Assembly: GCA_037576195.1 (NCBI GenBank)
Contig: CM075103.1
Location: 23,994,001-24,058,000, forward strand
DNA: 64,000 bases
Reading direction: 5' to 3'
Origin: Phytoseiulus persimilis
Lineage: Eukaryota; Arthropoda; Arachnida; Mesostigmata; Phytoseiidae
In this document: positions 22,944-34,729 of the stretch, piece by piece
Layout of the letters: every line of letters begins with the position of its first letter
Position numbering within the stretch: the first letter of the stretch is position 1
Program-made: the position numbers and the translations under genes
The notes under the pieces: generated by a model
Seen by the model: only the letters and a program-made list of their open reading frames with translations
Told to the model about the DNA's origin: nothing
Databases searched by the model: none

Positions 22944-25900
22944 AACTAGCTGACTAGTCACGCTCACGCTTTGTGTTGACTATGACGGACACCCTTAGCT
23001 GTTCACGAGGATTCAGGTAACAAATTGTAGAGAGCATATTGAGTCCAGGCGATTTCAATCCTACGAAAATATGGAGGGTAAAGAATTCAACATCGAAGGA
23101 TATTCCATTGATAAGAATATTCCGTGGCCAGGAACTCACTACGCTCGCTTACAGAAACTAGCAGGACTTGTGGATCATAATACAAGACAGAAACGTAAGC
23201 ATCCACCTGCTGGCTGCAAGATCAGCCACGCTTTTCCAGTAAGGCTCTGAGTGTTCACCATCTTTCATCAAACAAAAACTATCGTCAGGATTTCCGAGAT
23301 AAGTCCGAACTTATTTCCCAGAAAATTGTCCCTCAGTTAGCACCACCTGTACAGAGAGAGCGTCAACAAAGATAGCATGCCTGCTGTCGAATGGAAACTG
23401 TCTAGGCGAAGATGACAAACGGATCGCATATCTGCTACACTCATAGAATCACCAGCTTATCCATACATGGAACAAACTTTCTCCAACTCTGAGCAGAGCT
23501 TGTAAGCAACTTGAGTTTGCTCATAGCACTTCTTACTGCAAGAGTTGTTCGCTCCAAAAACAGGCGACAGTCACGCTACCAGCAGCCCGGCGGAAACCAG
23601 CTTTCTTTCTCTGGCTTCCCAGTACTCGCTAGCTCTCCATGGAAAGTCTATAGTAGAGAAAGGTAGATTCTCACCCCTCTTCCCCATTTCTGATGGACAA
23701 GTGGTCTTCAACATTTCGTTCGAGTGCAACTTCATTCAGTCTTAGGTGATGAAATTATTGAAGTCGTGCCCTGATTCTGTGGTCAATTTGTTCTTTTCTG
23801 TTCATTGGGGAATCTCACGACTCTGTGCCCATGTGTTGCTGAATGGAAGTACAAAAGTAATTGTAATTGTTCCTCAGACGCTTGTCTCAAATAGATTGGG
23901 TGGACTCATGGATGGAGCAGTGGTAAGCGGAGCAGTGATAGGATTTTCGATGCTGGTTACTACGGTTGGACTATGAGTGCTCGAAGCACCAGTATGTACT
24001 TGATTCACCGATAGTAGTTTCGGAAGCTGTTTTGTCAACAGAGGACTTGGTAGTCAACAATAACGCCATGCCTCATCGTGGAGCTCTGTAGAGAAAGGAG
24101 ACTGAGTGTTTAAGCTTGAATTGGAGTGGTTAACCAACGACCCTGACTCCAAAGCATCCGGGTCAAACTTTGATACATTCTGAAGTGCTTGTCCAGCAGT
24201 CCCACCGCTGATATTCTTCAGCGTTGATAGAACCCTGGAACTCATGATTCCAAACAACCCAGTGAACTCAGTATCAAATGAGGCCGTGAACTCAGACGAA
24301 ATGCTCGTCAGAGTGGATTCGATTCAAAGAAGAATCAGTACTCATGCCTACAGGAATGGTTGACGATGGCGCCAGAGTCGCGCGCTCTAAAATTTCTCTC
24401 TTGGTAACAACGATGACAGGTGTGAGCACTTCCAATCCAGTAAAGTACATGGAAGATGAGTTGAGATTTCGTGGAGAGACTCGCTCGCAAGGAGTTCGAG
24501 TCACCACTGACCACGACACGCTGTCAGATCTCTTTGGTTCTGAACTGACAGTGACGGCTTTGTTCAAATTAGCAAAAGCAAGCCTGTAGAAATGGTCTTG
24601 GGAAAGAAACCAGTTGGCAGAAGATGAGCTTGACTTCTTATGTTGCCGAGAAGCTGTTATGGATTTTCTGTTGCATTATTATGTTCTGCACGTGCTTGGA
24701 ACCGAAGTCAATGATACCCTGCTCTCCTGCTGCTGCAACTTACGGTTCATGTTGGTAGACTCTGACCAAGGTTGACTCGGAGGGAGGACAATCCTTCGAG
24801 GTCCCTGTCAGAGCAATGCATGCCCTAGTGGATGAATGAACAGGTCACTGTACGAAGGCTATGCGTATGAGCCACTGACTCTGTCAACACTGGGTATTAA
24901 CTCAAAAGAAAATCACGCTCGACGAAAAGCGCGAGAGAAGCCGTGATTGACACGTCATCATGTGAAGTATGGAATCCATGATAGACATTGCATGGTGCGG
25001 TCAACAAATGGTCCTATACTTAACAGGAGAGTGGGCTCCTGAAGCAGGGATAACTCACTCCAGTCAAGGAACGGTTTTGGAGTTTCCCTCAGCATAGATG
25101 ACTCTTGATCATCATAAAATTGGTGTATCAATTGAGTAACTCACAAGCTGTGAGAGTTGACTTAGCAGGAACGCATTCAGTCCGGAGAAATCATTGAGGA
25201 CATGAACAAAGGTAATGAGCGTTCCTGAGCACCTCACCATTTAGGGATTCAAGTTGACGGTCTGATCAGCTGTTCTTTCATTGACTCTACTTGGTGCATG
25301 TACTGATGGTAAACATTGACCCCGCAGAAAATCGTGAGAGGGTCACATTCAGGTCTTCCAGTAACAGAGAACTGGTAAAGACGCAAGATACGAGAACAAA
25401 GATGAAGTCAAGTGCACAATGACATGAGACAAAGAGGATTGTCTGAACATGCCGGCATGATTGAATCAGCATGCCCAATGAATCTTTGCTTCGAGTATCG
25501 AAAAGGAAATCGTAAAGCCTCTGAAGAAAGAGAGGATGGTTTCTGAACTCTCTCGGTGCTACTATAGCATTCTGGTCAGGGATCCAATGGCGATTGTAAT
25601 GGAATTATCAATCTCGGATTCCTTGCTTCCTCGACCCTGCTTATGAATATGGCGGGTTAAATCCAACCGGAAGTTGAGATGGAGGGAGGAGAGTTCTGTG
25701 GTCGAAAGTTCGCGTGGAAGCGATTATGCTAGTGATTCTCGATTAAACTGAGAACACATCCACCGAGGCAAAGCGAATGCTTTAGAGAATGCTCCGCACA
25801 CAACTCACTGATAGGCGAACTGACTAACGTAGATCTTACTGAAGCATGGGAGGATGAATTGATCCTAGGATTCAAAAGGATATTCCTCAGATAAGTGCCT

Positions 25901-27866
25901 GCAGAAGATCAGGGGTCTTTTATGACACCCAATCAGTTTTGATCTCGGTGAAATCTGTTCAATGGAGCAGACAAGAGCACCAGACTCCCGAGAAGGTCAG
26001 AGGTTGGAAGTATGAATCGTGTTGGATTCATCCCAATGAGAAAACGACCTGGAACAATCTCACTAGAAGGTAATCTCGAAAGTCTCACGTGAGAAGCTCA
26101 TCTGAATACCTCAGTGATTGGAAAGTTCCGAAAGCAGCAAAACTGAAAACAAGGCAGAGCATTTCGATGGAAATGTGGTTCCATATTTGACATTCTCGCA
26201 GAAAGCAAATACAGAGCTGTCTCTCGAGAACCTCGAATGCTCATGTCCTTGATCCTGACTTGAACAACCGAGATCCGAAACGTGGTATCCATGTGAGAAC
26301 CAGCTCCAGCTTATCGAGACTGTGATTTGAGGGGTGTTCTTGGTCTGGAACTCATCAAACATCGTTGACAGCCCCACAGATATCGGAGATGTTCAAGTGC
26401 AGAGGACGAATGTGCTAAACGGTTACAATATGAGCACCAGACTCATTTTCAGGATGACCGTAAGCCCAAGTGGTTGAGCTGACGTATCAGTTTGGACTAT
26501 CGTCTCGGTACAGGTCTATTCAAGACTGTGTTAGACTGTACTGATTTGATCCCCGATATTGTCGCCGATGTTACCGGTGAAAGCTCCCACGATAGAAGAT
26601 GAACCAAGCATCTTTGCTGATCAGAGTGTTCTGCAACGAACGCTTCAAGGGTTGATTAATCGCGATCCCAGCTGTCTAAGTTCATTTAAAAGCTACGAAC
26701 TCACGTTGCCTCTTGGTTTGCTATCCAAACAAGAGATCGAACTTGGCAGAATTCTATCGAACAAAATCAATGCATAAACATCAATTCTGAACTAACGGTT
26801 CTGAAGTTTCACGGTTTCACGCCTGAAGTGGCTGATCGTGACAAAGCATTGTAATGGAATCTAGTGGCAATACAAAGTGTATGCCTGGAGTAGAGAAACC
26901 AACGTTTCGGTTGTCACCTCACGATCGAACCCTCACTCAATCGATTCCAGACAGGATAGAAGCCAGTATTTAAGATCATTAAGAGCTCACTAAAACATGT
27001 GACTCGATGATCTCCCAGTTGTGTGAAGCAACCTAACTCCACGTGTCACGGAAGTGGAGAATTCCCAGAAATCACAATTCGATGATTCGCCGCGGTGGAT
27101 ACCAGAGGAACGAAGATAACCTTCTCAAGCTGAGGGTTAGACAGTTTTGTGAACAACGACGCGATTGATCCCCGCTTACCATGATGGTGCGACCGGCACA
27201 GTTTCGAGAGGAAGAGGATTGATCCAAGAGAGACAATCTCCTCTGCGCCATGGTAAATTACAACGTTTCGAAGTCTTCCTTTCTATCGGATGCGATGAGG
27301 TTTCCCGGAAACAAAAGACCTCATTCTTGGCGTTTGTGAAAGACCAGTCGAAGATCCAAGTTACGCGCCCGAATGGGAATGTGTAAGGTTCGCTTGCAAG
27401 CACATCATCGCATCAGAGACGGAAATGGAACACGACGAATTCGTTCGAGAGGACATTTCTGTCCGAAGACAGAACAACTCTTCATCGATGATGAAGAAAG
27501 ACCTAACATACATTGCCAGAGGGTACATCCTGGTCCGTCACCGAGTAGAATCAATCGAGATCCTCGGAAAGGATCATGAGGATCCACCTTAAGAACTTCA
27601 AGATGTCAGAAAGTTTCCAGGATGACCACTCCGAACGTTGTTCCGGAATCATACGGCAATGAGTGATCTAATATGACTAACGATTAGATACAATATCTCA
27701 CGCGGAAGCCGCGTTGGAGATAAAATGAGAACCAGATAGAAATTAATGAACAAAAATTAATTTTTGTGGACTGCATGCCAGTGAAGTCTAGATAGGAAAA
27801 GGGGAAACTAAGTGTTCATCAGTGAAAGGTAAAAGCTCATTCAGACTTCTTCCATCTAAGGGAGGA
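22944..27866 (+). other. Long non-coding 3' interior of the copia element
   Basis: About 4.9 kb between the RNase H remnant and the 3' LTR, where copia elements normally have little sequence. Open frames are short (up to about 90 codons) on both strands and none shows a domain. The origin is unknown; it could be decayed retroelement sequence or captured host DNA. Confidence 0.6.
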
Positions 27867-28179
27867 TGTTGAAATACAGCCATATTTCTGGGTAGCTGTA
27901 ATTAGTCTGAAACACTGATGGGTCCAGAATACGAGGACATTCTGACCGGAACCCTTTTCTGTGAGATACTGACAACGGCGTCCGTGAAGGACTTCCGGTC
28001 TTCACGGACGGGTGCAGCTTTCCACACTGATATATAAACCCTGAATAAAGAACTGCTCGGGGAGCTACATGATTCTAACACCGAATCTCTGTCTCATAAT
28101 TCCGTGCCGTGATCTTCCAGACTCACAGAGTACTTCCAGATCGTGTCCACCGACTGACCCCAGTGGGTTATTTCCAACA
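27867..28179 (+). repeat. 3' LTR of the copia element
   Basis: 313 bp. I compared it block by block with 19111-19423 and saw no difference. It is followed by the GGGAG target duplication. Confidence 0.9.
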
Positions 28180-28595
28180 GGGAGAGAAGCGGTAACCAGC
28201 TAGAGAATTAAACGGCCGCCTGGAGGAATGCGAGCTTGCTCGCTCGCTTTGTCACTCCGAAGAAGCCCCGGAGAAGCGGATCGCCGAAGGAAACGATCCT
28301 CACGTTCGGCTCCGGCTTCATCCTGAACGAAAGGGCATCGTTTAAGATCAATCCGGCGAATTTCAAGCTCATCACTTCTCTCGCGAGAGTCCCCGAACCG
28401 TGCAAGCCCGTCAATCTGCCTCGCCTGAGACCGCCTGGAACAGGAGAGCCTCCTGGTTGCTACACCTCCCCCCCCCCCGAGTATGGCTTCCGATAGCCCT
28501 TGAAAAAAGCTTCACAAAGGTTTCTCTGATCGGAGCTGTAGCTCCACTGGTTCTCGAGATGTGAGCTCTTTAAGTTTTCCAAAACCGATTTTTTT

Positions 28596-29312
28596 GGCAA
28601 AGCCCTTATCCCCGCAGGCCCCTTCCTGCCTTCCCAAATTCGTGGGACATCGTCTTGGCCACAGCTCTCAAGATCGGCACCTATACCTTATCAAGTCTCC
28701 CATGGCCGCCTCGAGCTGACTTGAACTGTACTCACGCCTGCAACTCGAACCCGCCGTTTCTCGGTGAGGGGAAACCATTCTCGGATTCGCCCCTCGTGGA
28801 TGAGTCCCCGTTTCGCGGATGCTGCATATTCAATGAGGACCTGAGGCTGAGGTTCGCCAAAATCACAAGATCCACGGCCAACCGGTTGAGAGCACGATTG
28901 CAGACGTCTCGGAGTTCAGCAAGAATAACCCCTTCAAAATGGTCGTGTGTTCTATCCAGCTCGAATTCATCGGATTCAACCCAATCAGGCGGCTGATTTG
29001 CAGATCTCGGCTTGCGTAAAATACTCTACAAGGTGGGCTACAGGCAATTTTCATTCATGCGAACGTCGTTGGACAGGAGTCGACGCCTGGAGCTGAACCC
29101 CCTGTTCTGGCGGATCTCCACCCTAATCGTGGAGGTTTGGGCCTTACTGGGTTGTCAGCGGTTATGCGACTCCCAAAGTACCGAGCGGGACTGTGGCTCG
29201 GTCTGAATCACGCATTTTTAGTCCTGGTCCCCGCAAAGAAAATAAAAGTAGAGAAAAACCCTGGAGTCTGAATCCTCGCACAGCCATACAGCGACAGGAG
29301 AGAACTCGAGAG
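28596..29312. other. No supported feature
   Basis: Short open frames only. No domain seen. Confidence 0.35.
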
Positions 29313-29548
29313 CAGGGGCGTACCCAGCTTTTTGGGGGGGGGGCAAGGATGTGATGATGATTAAGACGATGATGATGATCATCGTCTCGAGATTTCCATG
29401 ACGCAATCAACATGGTCTTCAAACCTGTGAGAATTTTCCTGATAAGACTGAATCTTTGTGGAACTTTTTCGTCCATCACAGTAGAATATAATCCACCCTT
29501 CCCAATATCATCGAAGAGTTTTGAAGGGGGGGGCATGGCCCCCTCCCT
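29313..29548 (+). mobile_element. Possible MITE fragment
   Basis: The left edge, caggggcgtacccagc followed by a long G run, resembles the terminal repeat of hAT-like MITEs, and a G run followed by a C-rich run lies at 29526-29548. The matching inverted terminus was not found, so this is at best a truncated or decayed copy. Confidence 0.3.
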
Positions 29549-29598
29549 CAGGTTCACTGAGCAGGTTCATAGTGTTGTCCAACGATGTTCGCTTATTT

Positions 29599-30052
29599 GT
29601 TCGTGGATAGGCATGAATTTCCGAGACTCGGAACTCGGGAAGTATTTTCCGACTCGTAAATTACCATTTGACTCGGGAACGGATATCCATCATCAACGGA
29701 CGTTACCAAGTCACCGAAATCATCCAAGCAATAGTTTCCGACTTGGGCATGGGAAACGGAGCATCTATAGGAGGATATGATGATTTTTTTTTCTGACGAG
29801 GTGTCTAGGCCAGTTTGGCCGGGGAATCCATCTACGGACACCTGGGAAGAGGACCACGGTAACGTGAGACTCGTCCCGCCTGAGCAAGGAATATTCACTA
29901 ACTCAATGAGTTCGAAACTACTTCTTGGATGATTTCGGTGGGTTGGAAAGGTCCGTTGATGAAAGATCTCCGTTCCCGAGTCAAATATTATTCTCCGACT
30001 CGGAAATTATTTTCCGAGTTCCGAGTCTCGGAAATTCATGCCTATTCGTGAA
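29599..30052. mobile_element. Foldback element (imperfect palindrome, about 450 bp)
   Basis: The two halves are inverted copies: ggcatgaatttccgagactc at the left (29610 on) and its complement at the right (up to about 30041), extending inwards through ccgactcg and actcgggaacgga motifs. No coding capacity. The class is unknown. Confidence 0.7.
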
Positions 30053-30054
30053 TC

Positions 30055-30470
30055 ATGAGGGCCTCCGTCGCCCGACGACCCACCTTGTACTTGAAACTTC
30101 GCAACACCTACGTCGCACCGATCCTCATGTATTGCTATGCAGTACGGAACATGACGACGGGCGACCTCGAAACTCTGGAGAGGACGCTGCGGCGATTCCT
30201 CCGCAAAGTAGAGTATAGATGCTTCCATGACCGCGGTAGCCCGACTCTGAGTTTGCCATCCGTTGAAACTCGTCGCAAAGATGCTGACATAAGGCTGCTG
30301 AGGAGAACCATCCGCAATGAACCGCAGTTTGCCAAGATGTTCGAACTGATTCACTCGAGATCAAGACGCGGTCTCGTGCTGAGGCCAAAACATCGTGCCA
30401 AGACGAAAACAATCGGTCATGTCTACTCCTGGGGGGTTTGTAAACTTGTTAATGCACCTGACTGAATACT
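30055..30470 (+). pseudogene. LINE (non-LTR retrotransposon) 3' fragment
   Basis: The frame 30055-30465 resembles the C-terminus of a CR1/jockey-like LINE reverse transcriptase protein: LKLRNTYVAPILMYC followed by DLETLERTLRRFLRKV, the common 'YN.YVRPILEYC...LE.VQRRFTR' pattern, and a helical tail. Only this 3' end is present, the usual outcome of incomplete reverse transcription. It directly follows the foldback element. Confidence 0.65.
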
Positions 30471-30537
30471 ATTATGTCCATATTTATTCTCATTTATTCA
30501 TTTCCATGAACAAATGTGAGTCCCACATAAGAAAAAA

Positions 30538-30838
30538 ATGCTGGGAGATCAACTTGTTCTGCGCACCAGACTATCATCAGCGCGAGAAGCGGTCTTCAGA
30601 CACCAAACGGAACAGGAATTAGAAGAGGTTCTTCAAATTCTGCGAATACATGAAGACAACGAAGAAACGCTGGACGAGATCAAACCGAAGGAGCCAGTTC
30701 ACAACACTTACAACAAGGTCGACCGAAGAAGCAACGGTGATCCACGCAAAACTTCCGATCCGCAATGGCAACACAGAAGACAGTCCTCAAACAAACAATC
30801 ATCGAACAGCTGGGACCGAAATCGCTGACGAACCAAGG
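30538..30838 (+). pseudogene. Gypsy-type gag, left part (host of the BEL/Pao insertion)
   Basis: About 96 residues in the style of the Gag C-terminus of Gypsy elements (a helical segment with EQELEEVLQILRIHE, then a basic, Gln/Asn-rich linker). A TGA stop lies at 30826-30828. The frame is cut at 30838 by the BEL/Pao element. With that element and one CAAGG copy removed, the same frame continues at 50204 straight into the Gag zinc knuckles, so 30538-30838 and 50199-50993 are two halves of one older insertion. Confidence 0.7.
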
Positions 30839-31031
30839 TGTGATGCCACAGTTTGGGCTTATTCTACAAGATGGAAAACACTGGTTTGGAATCCTCCTGT
30901 AGACGCCGTCGTGGCCGCTCTCTCGTGCTCGCTGAGTTGTCTCTCAACCGCTGTGAGACACCTTCTGCCGACAGCCTGTCGGAGGCCCACCGGCATCGCC
31001 GCTGCCGGCGCACTCGATCGGGTGCGTGACA
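30839..31031 (-). repeat. 3' LTR of the BEL/Pao element
   Basis: 193 bp, homologous to the 5' LTR at 47575-47799 plus 50158-50198 but lacking about 70 bp near its outer end. It is bounded outside by CAAGG and inside by a purine-rich tract. Confidence 0.85.
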
Positions 31032-31136
31032 CTCCCGGCCGAATTCTCAATTTACAGACTGGTTTCCTGCCTAACACATTTGACACATTGGTGACCCGAG
31101 ACGGTCGACCGGAACTTGAGATTTGAGTAGCTAGAT

Positions 31137-32070
31137 CAGGGGTTCTCAACCCTTACCATCGCACGGAACCGCGCGGACCATCACTTGTCCGCTCCAAGGA
31201 TCCCCACGGACCCCCTCCCTCAATAATCACGATTTGGGCTGAAAATTGTAATGCTTCAGCACCGGAACGACTTTTCTTCGACGGGGGCGGCTATATTGCA
31301 CGATGCTTCACTCTGGAACTCGGCTGAGCCTCCTCGGTATAATCCGCTCACCAGCACCGGAACAAGAACCTGCTGGCAATCATTGGTGCATTCTCCCCTG
31401 ATAACGACAACAGAGCAAAATACATGTATTTGTTCGGGTCAGAACCACCGTGTGATCTGGTTGTTGATTTTTGTTGTTGTGGTAGTTGACGTTCCAAAAA
31501 GTCGTTGAGCTGACGAGCACGTTTTCCTCGCTGGATATTTGGGAACCGCATTAGATCGGATTGAAAAAAAGCAAAGAGCCTGAGAGGACCAGAGGAGGTC
31601 GCGCTTTTAATCTGTCACGAATGCTAAGGAAGGTGAGGCGCCTGCGAATTGGGAAAGACTCGTGAAAACCTGCTCATCCGAGGCCGCTGAGAGTTTATCC
31701 AACGAGGAGCAGATTGAACAGATTCACCTCTGAACCATGACCAGGAGCGTATGGGACGGTTTTACGCTGTTATGGTTGTGTATGCTGGCGAGTCAAGGAG
31801 ACGTTGAGATGAGGAGCCCGTTTCCCCAGCTGAATTCTCGGAACCGAATCAGATCGAATTGTTAGAACCACGGTAATGGAAACAGAACAGAACGGTTTCT
31901 GGATCGGGCCTCAGGGAAAGAAGAGAGAGAGCTCTGACGGTGCCCGATGCTACACGATTGGAAGGCAAGAATGGATGTTCCTGGCTGGTTTCAGAAAGGG
32001 CACCCATTTCCTCCTCACGGACCCGCGCGGAACCAGAAATGACTGACGGACCCCAGGTTGAGAGCCCCTG
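31137..32070. mobile_element. Non-autonomous hAT transposon, 934 bp
   Basis: The ends are CAGGGGTTCTCAACCC and its near-complement GGTTGAGAGCCCCTG, the terminus typical of hAT elements of the Charlie/Tip100 type. A perfect 8-bp target duplication, AGCTAGAT, lies at 31129-31136 and 32071-32078. There is no transposase frame. It sits between the integrase and 3' LTR of the BEL/Pao element. Confidence 0.92.
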
Positions 32071-32145
32071 AGCTAGATCCTAGCGCGCGTGGTGCAACCG
32101 AGACTACCGAATTTTGAGCAATTGAGGTCTTGAATCCGACACTGG

Positions 32146-32712
32146 ATGAGCTTCAAGAAGCGGAAATCGTGTCAATTCCGAGAGGACACCGAAATTTTCT
32201 TCTCTCCCAATGCGGGAATAAACTCTAGCTTCGGTTTAGACCGAGCTCCCCAAATCACTTTCCGTCGAGAAGTTCAAGTGCTCCGACGCCTCACCAATGT
32301 CGACTTTCGACCTCTCCCCGCAGGGATCTTCGTACGTTCCGTGGTGGCCACCGGCCAATTTTCTGGTGTGGAGTACCGTCAACTCCGTGTCGCGATTCGA
32401 TGTGTGTGGGACTCGATGGCCTATGAGGATCGGCGCACGTATTGCGCGACCTCCGCCGCGGCGCGCCGCGTGCGTACCGAGAATCTCTTACCGCTGTTGG
32501 TATCTCGTGCCCTCGTGGAAGAGATCCGTGCCACCCTTGCGACGCATGACGCCGATGCCCGTATCAACGACGCGCGCGTTGCCCCCTCTGTTCCGGCCGT
32601 GGCGCCGCCCCCCATCCGCGAGGTCGGTACCCAGACCGACGCCTTCGACATGGGGCTCGGCTGGATCGTTTCGTCTCGCCTTTCATATGAGATGCAAATA
32701 TATAACTTTTGA
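32146..32712 (+). CDS. Unrecognised 188-residue frame, antisense within the BEL/Pao 3' region
   Basis: A plus-strand open frame lies between the hAT element and the integrase end, opposite in sense to the retrotransposon. The product is Arg/Ala-rich, with a YRQLRVAIRCVWDSMAYEDRR segment and a C-terminal PPPIREVGTQTD stretch, a composition common in retroelement Gag proteins. An alternative frame (32297-32833) is also open, which weakens the coding claim. It may be a captured gag piece, an accessory antisense gene of the element, or a chance frame. Confidence 0.3.
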   Translation: MSFKKRKSCQFREDTEIFFSPNAGINSSFGLDRAPQITFRREVQVLRRLTNVDFRPLPAGIFVRSVVATGQFSGVEYRQLRVAIRCVWDSMAYEDRRTYCATSAAARRVRTENLLPLLVSRALVEEIRATLATHDADARINDARVAPSVPAVAPPPIREVGTQTDAFDMGLGWIVSSRLSYEMQIYNF

Positions 32713-32792
32713 GTGCAATGCCTTTGCTGGACGATCGCCTTTTCATTCTATACTGGGTATCGTTCTCCCCCCTGCCGTAGTAGCTCGCCCGG

Positions 32793-33926
32793 TTAGACTT
32801 CAAGTGGGAACAGTAGCTGCATTGGCCGATTAAAAATTTGGCCCGAGGCCATCTTGATGAGCCAGGAGCGCTTGCGCCGATCCGTTCTTTCCCCGCCGGA
32901 AAGACTGAGAGCGCGACACAACAGCCAGTGCGCTCGCGAAGGACTCGCGTCCTTAAGGAGGCAAACGTCGCCCACCTCGAGCGGCTCGCGAGCCTCTGGT
33001 GGCCGAATGTGCGCGGAACGCAGGTAGGACAATTATTTGCCCCGAAAACGATTCCACAGCGCTCGCAAAATCGTCTGCTGATGCTTCCAGCGCTCCGAGA
33101 AAACCATCGAAGTAGCCGCCTCGCGGTCGCTCGCTTTCATCGCCGTCTCTGGAAGACCCCGCTTGGCTCTGTAGCCATAGAGGAGATCCGCTGGGCAGAG
33201 AGCGCCAACTTCGTTGGGATCGCCCTGAACTGCCGTGAGCGGTCCCTGGTTGGCCATCGCCTCCACCTTTGCCACGATTGTCTGCAGTTCCCGGAACGAC
33301 AATGAGTTTCTCCCCAAAATCTTCCTTAGCGGTCTCTTCACGCACTGCACCGAGCGTTCTCACCATCCGCCCTGCCAGGGGGCTCTGGCTGTGATAAATT
33401 CCCACTCTATCTCTGCGGAAGCTAGGTGAACTGCTGGCGACTTGACGTGTTCGGGAATGATCTTCAGCTCTTTGGCTGCTCTAACGAAAGCGAGACCGTT
33501 GTCAGAGATGATTCTGGTGGTGCCGCTGACTCTGCTCGAGAATTTCCTCAACGCCAGCAAGAACTCGTAGGCCGACAAGTCTGGAACTAACCGCAGCTGG
33601 ACTGCTCTCGTGTTTGAGCTCACGAATAGCAGTATGGAAGACTTGGCGAGATCTCCGCTTGGGAGTCGATAGCTTATTGGCCCCGCGTGATCTACTTCGC
33701 AAACCGTGAATGGAGGAGCTGTTGACAGCCTGAAGCTCGGAATCGGGGGCGCTGGCTCCGTTGCCGCCTCGATTCGGAATAACATGCAAGCTTTACAGTC
33801 TCTGAGAACTGCTTTGACTGCCTTGCGCGTCGCGAGAACGAGATACTTCTTCCGTAGCATGCTTAGAGTGGCCGCGACGCCGCCGACGTGGAAGCATTTT
33901 TTCTCATGGAAAAACCTGATGAGCAA
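32793..33926 (-). pseudogene. BEL/Pao integrase, broken
   Basis: In order from 33926 down: a His/Cys zinc-binding segment (HEKKCFHVGG ... CKAC), an integrase core with a first Asp in CEVDHAGPISYR and a second in RIISDNGLAF, then frameshifts near 33365 that destroy the region of the third acidic residue. VKRPLRKILGRNSLSFRELQ follows in a new frame (33350 down), and after a TAA at about 33030 the C-terminal domain with LEVGDVCLLKD and ending FPLEV at 32793. Intact integrase inserts the cDNA into the genome; this copy cannot. Confidence 0.85.
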
Positions 33927-33976
33927 CCTAACGGCGTGCGCCCCCCCCTCCCCCTAGAAGAACGATTGAATACTTT

Positions 33977-34668
33977 TCATCGTATCCCCACTCGTCGCCT
34001 CGCTCCAATCTCGAAAGACATCTGATCACCTTTTCGGCGTCCAGAAACGGCGCCAGCTTGAAGAGCTTGCTTTCCTTTGAAATCTCTTTGCATTCTGAAT
34101 TTATCTCTGCTCCAAAATGGGGTCTTTTGAAAGACTTGAATGACTTTGATCGTTGCTTCCCGTGCTTCGGTTGCCGAAACCGGAGCATCTCGCGGATATT
34201 GTCTCGCTGGCGAGTAGCGGCCTGACAGCCAACTGCGGATTCGAGCCGTACTGTTGACCAGCACGCTCCAAGATGATAATCGAGAGCCAGGCAATATTGG
34301 TTGATTTTGCTCAACCGTCAGCATGCTAACCGTTTTCCTCTCTGCTTCTATTTCGCTGTCGAATAATTTATTCAATGCAAGCCTTACTGTCGGCTTTCTT
34401 TTCTCTGCTAACCAACTTGGCCCTTTCAGGCACATGGAACTGAATTCCTCCGACGCGATGTTTGCTCCGCGACTCAACAGGTCGGCTGGATCCTGCGCCG
34501 AGGTGACGTAGTCCCACTCCGGAGCCGCTGTCAGTAATTGACTTCCTTTTACTGTATTGGCGACGAAAACTTTCATTCTCTCTGGGCACTCTTTGATCCA
34601 GTGCAGTGTCGGAGAGTTGTCGGACCAGTAATGGGTCGATTTGAAATGATAATTGAGAAATTCATTGA
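33977..34668 (-). pseudogene. BEL/Pao RNase H C-terminal part and connection region
   Basis: The frame begins at the Helitron H boundary (34668) with the segment reading YWSDNSPTLHWIK, the RNase H motif that in this family carries a catalytic Asp, followed by EWDYVTSAQDPADLLSRG, a hallmark of BEL/Pao RNase H. A frameshift near 33977 separates it from the integrase. Removing Helitron H joins it in frame to the N-terminal half at 44084-44291. Confidence 0.88.
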
Positions 34669-34729
34669 CCAGCCGGCCTGCGGCTGCTTGGGCGGTGGGG
34701 CTTTCGAGTTCCTTCAATCACTGCTGGCA

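Larger units (their letters stand above)
19111..28179 (+). mobile_element. Ty1/copia LTR retrotransposon, 9,069 bp, structurally complete but coding-dead
   Basis: Two 313-bp LTRs (TGTTGAAATA...TTCCAACA) bound the element, and both are flanked by the 5-bp duplication GGGAG (19106-19110 and 28180-28184). A polypurine tract, aagggagga, sits at 27858-27866 just before the 3' LTR. By eye the LTRs show no difference, so insertion was recent. The internal region is another matter: gag-pol remnants fill only 19.5-22.9 kb and are full of stops and frameshifts, and 22.9-27.9 kb has no recognisable protein. The element therefore must have been copied in trans by the enzymes of a relative. Confidence 0.9.
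18605..28595. mobile_element. Foldback-type element interrupted by the copia element
   Basis: Bases 18607-18716 are an imperfect inverted copy of 28489-28590 (shared core ctcgagaaccagtggagctaca and its complement). Inner palindromes lie at about 18765-19078 (aaggagaaggctgacca against tggtcagccttctcctt). The copia element sits between the arms with a clean target duplication, so the host element is about 0.9 kb with the copia removed. No transposase frame is visible. The outer motif (gctgtag..cca.tggttctcgagat) also edges the 660-bp repeats. Confidence 0.65.

Noticed and set aside
24344-24589. Short frames in the copia 3' interior as captured genes
   Set aside because: All are under about 100 codons, without domains, and overlap frames on the other strand.
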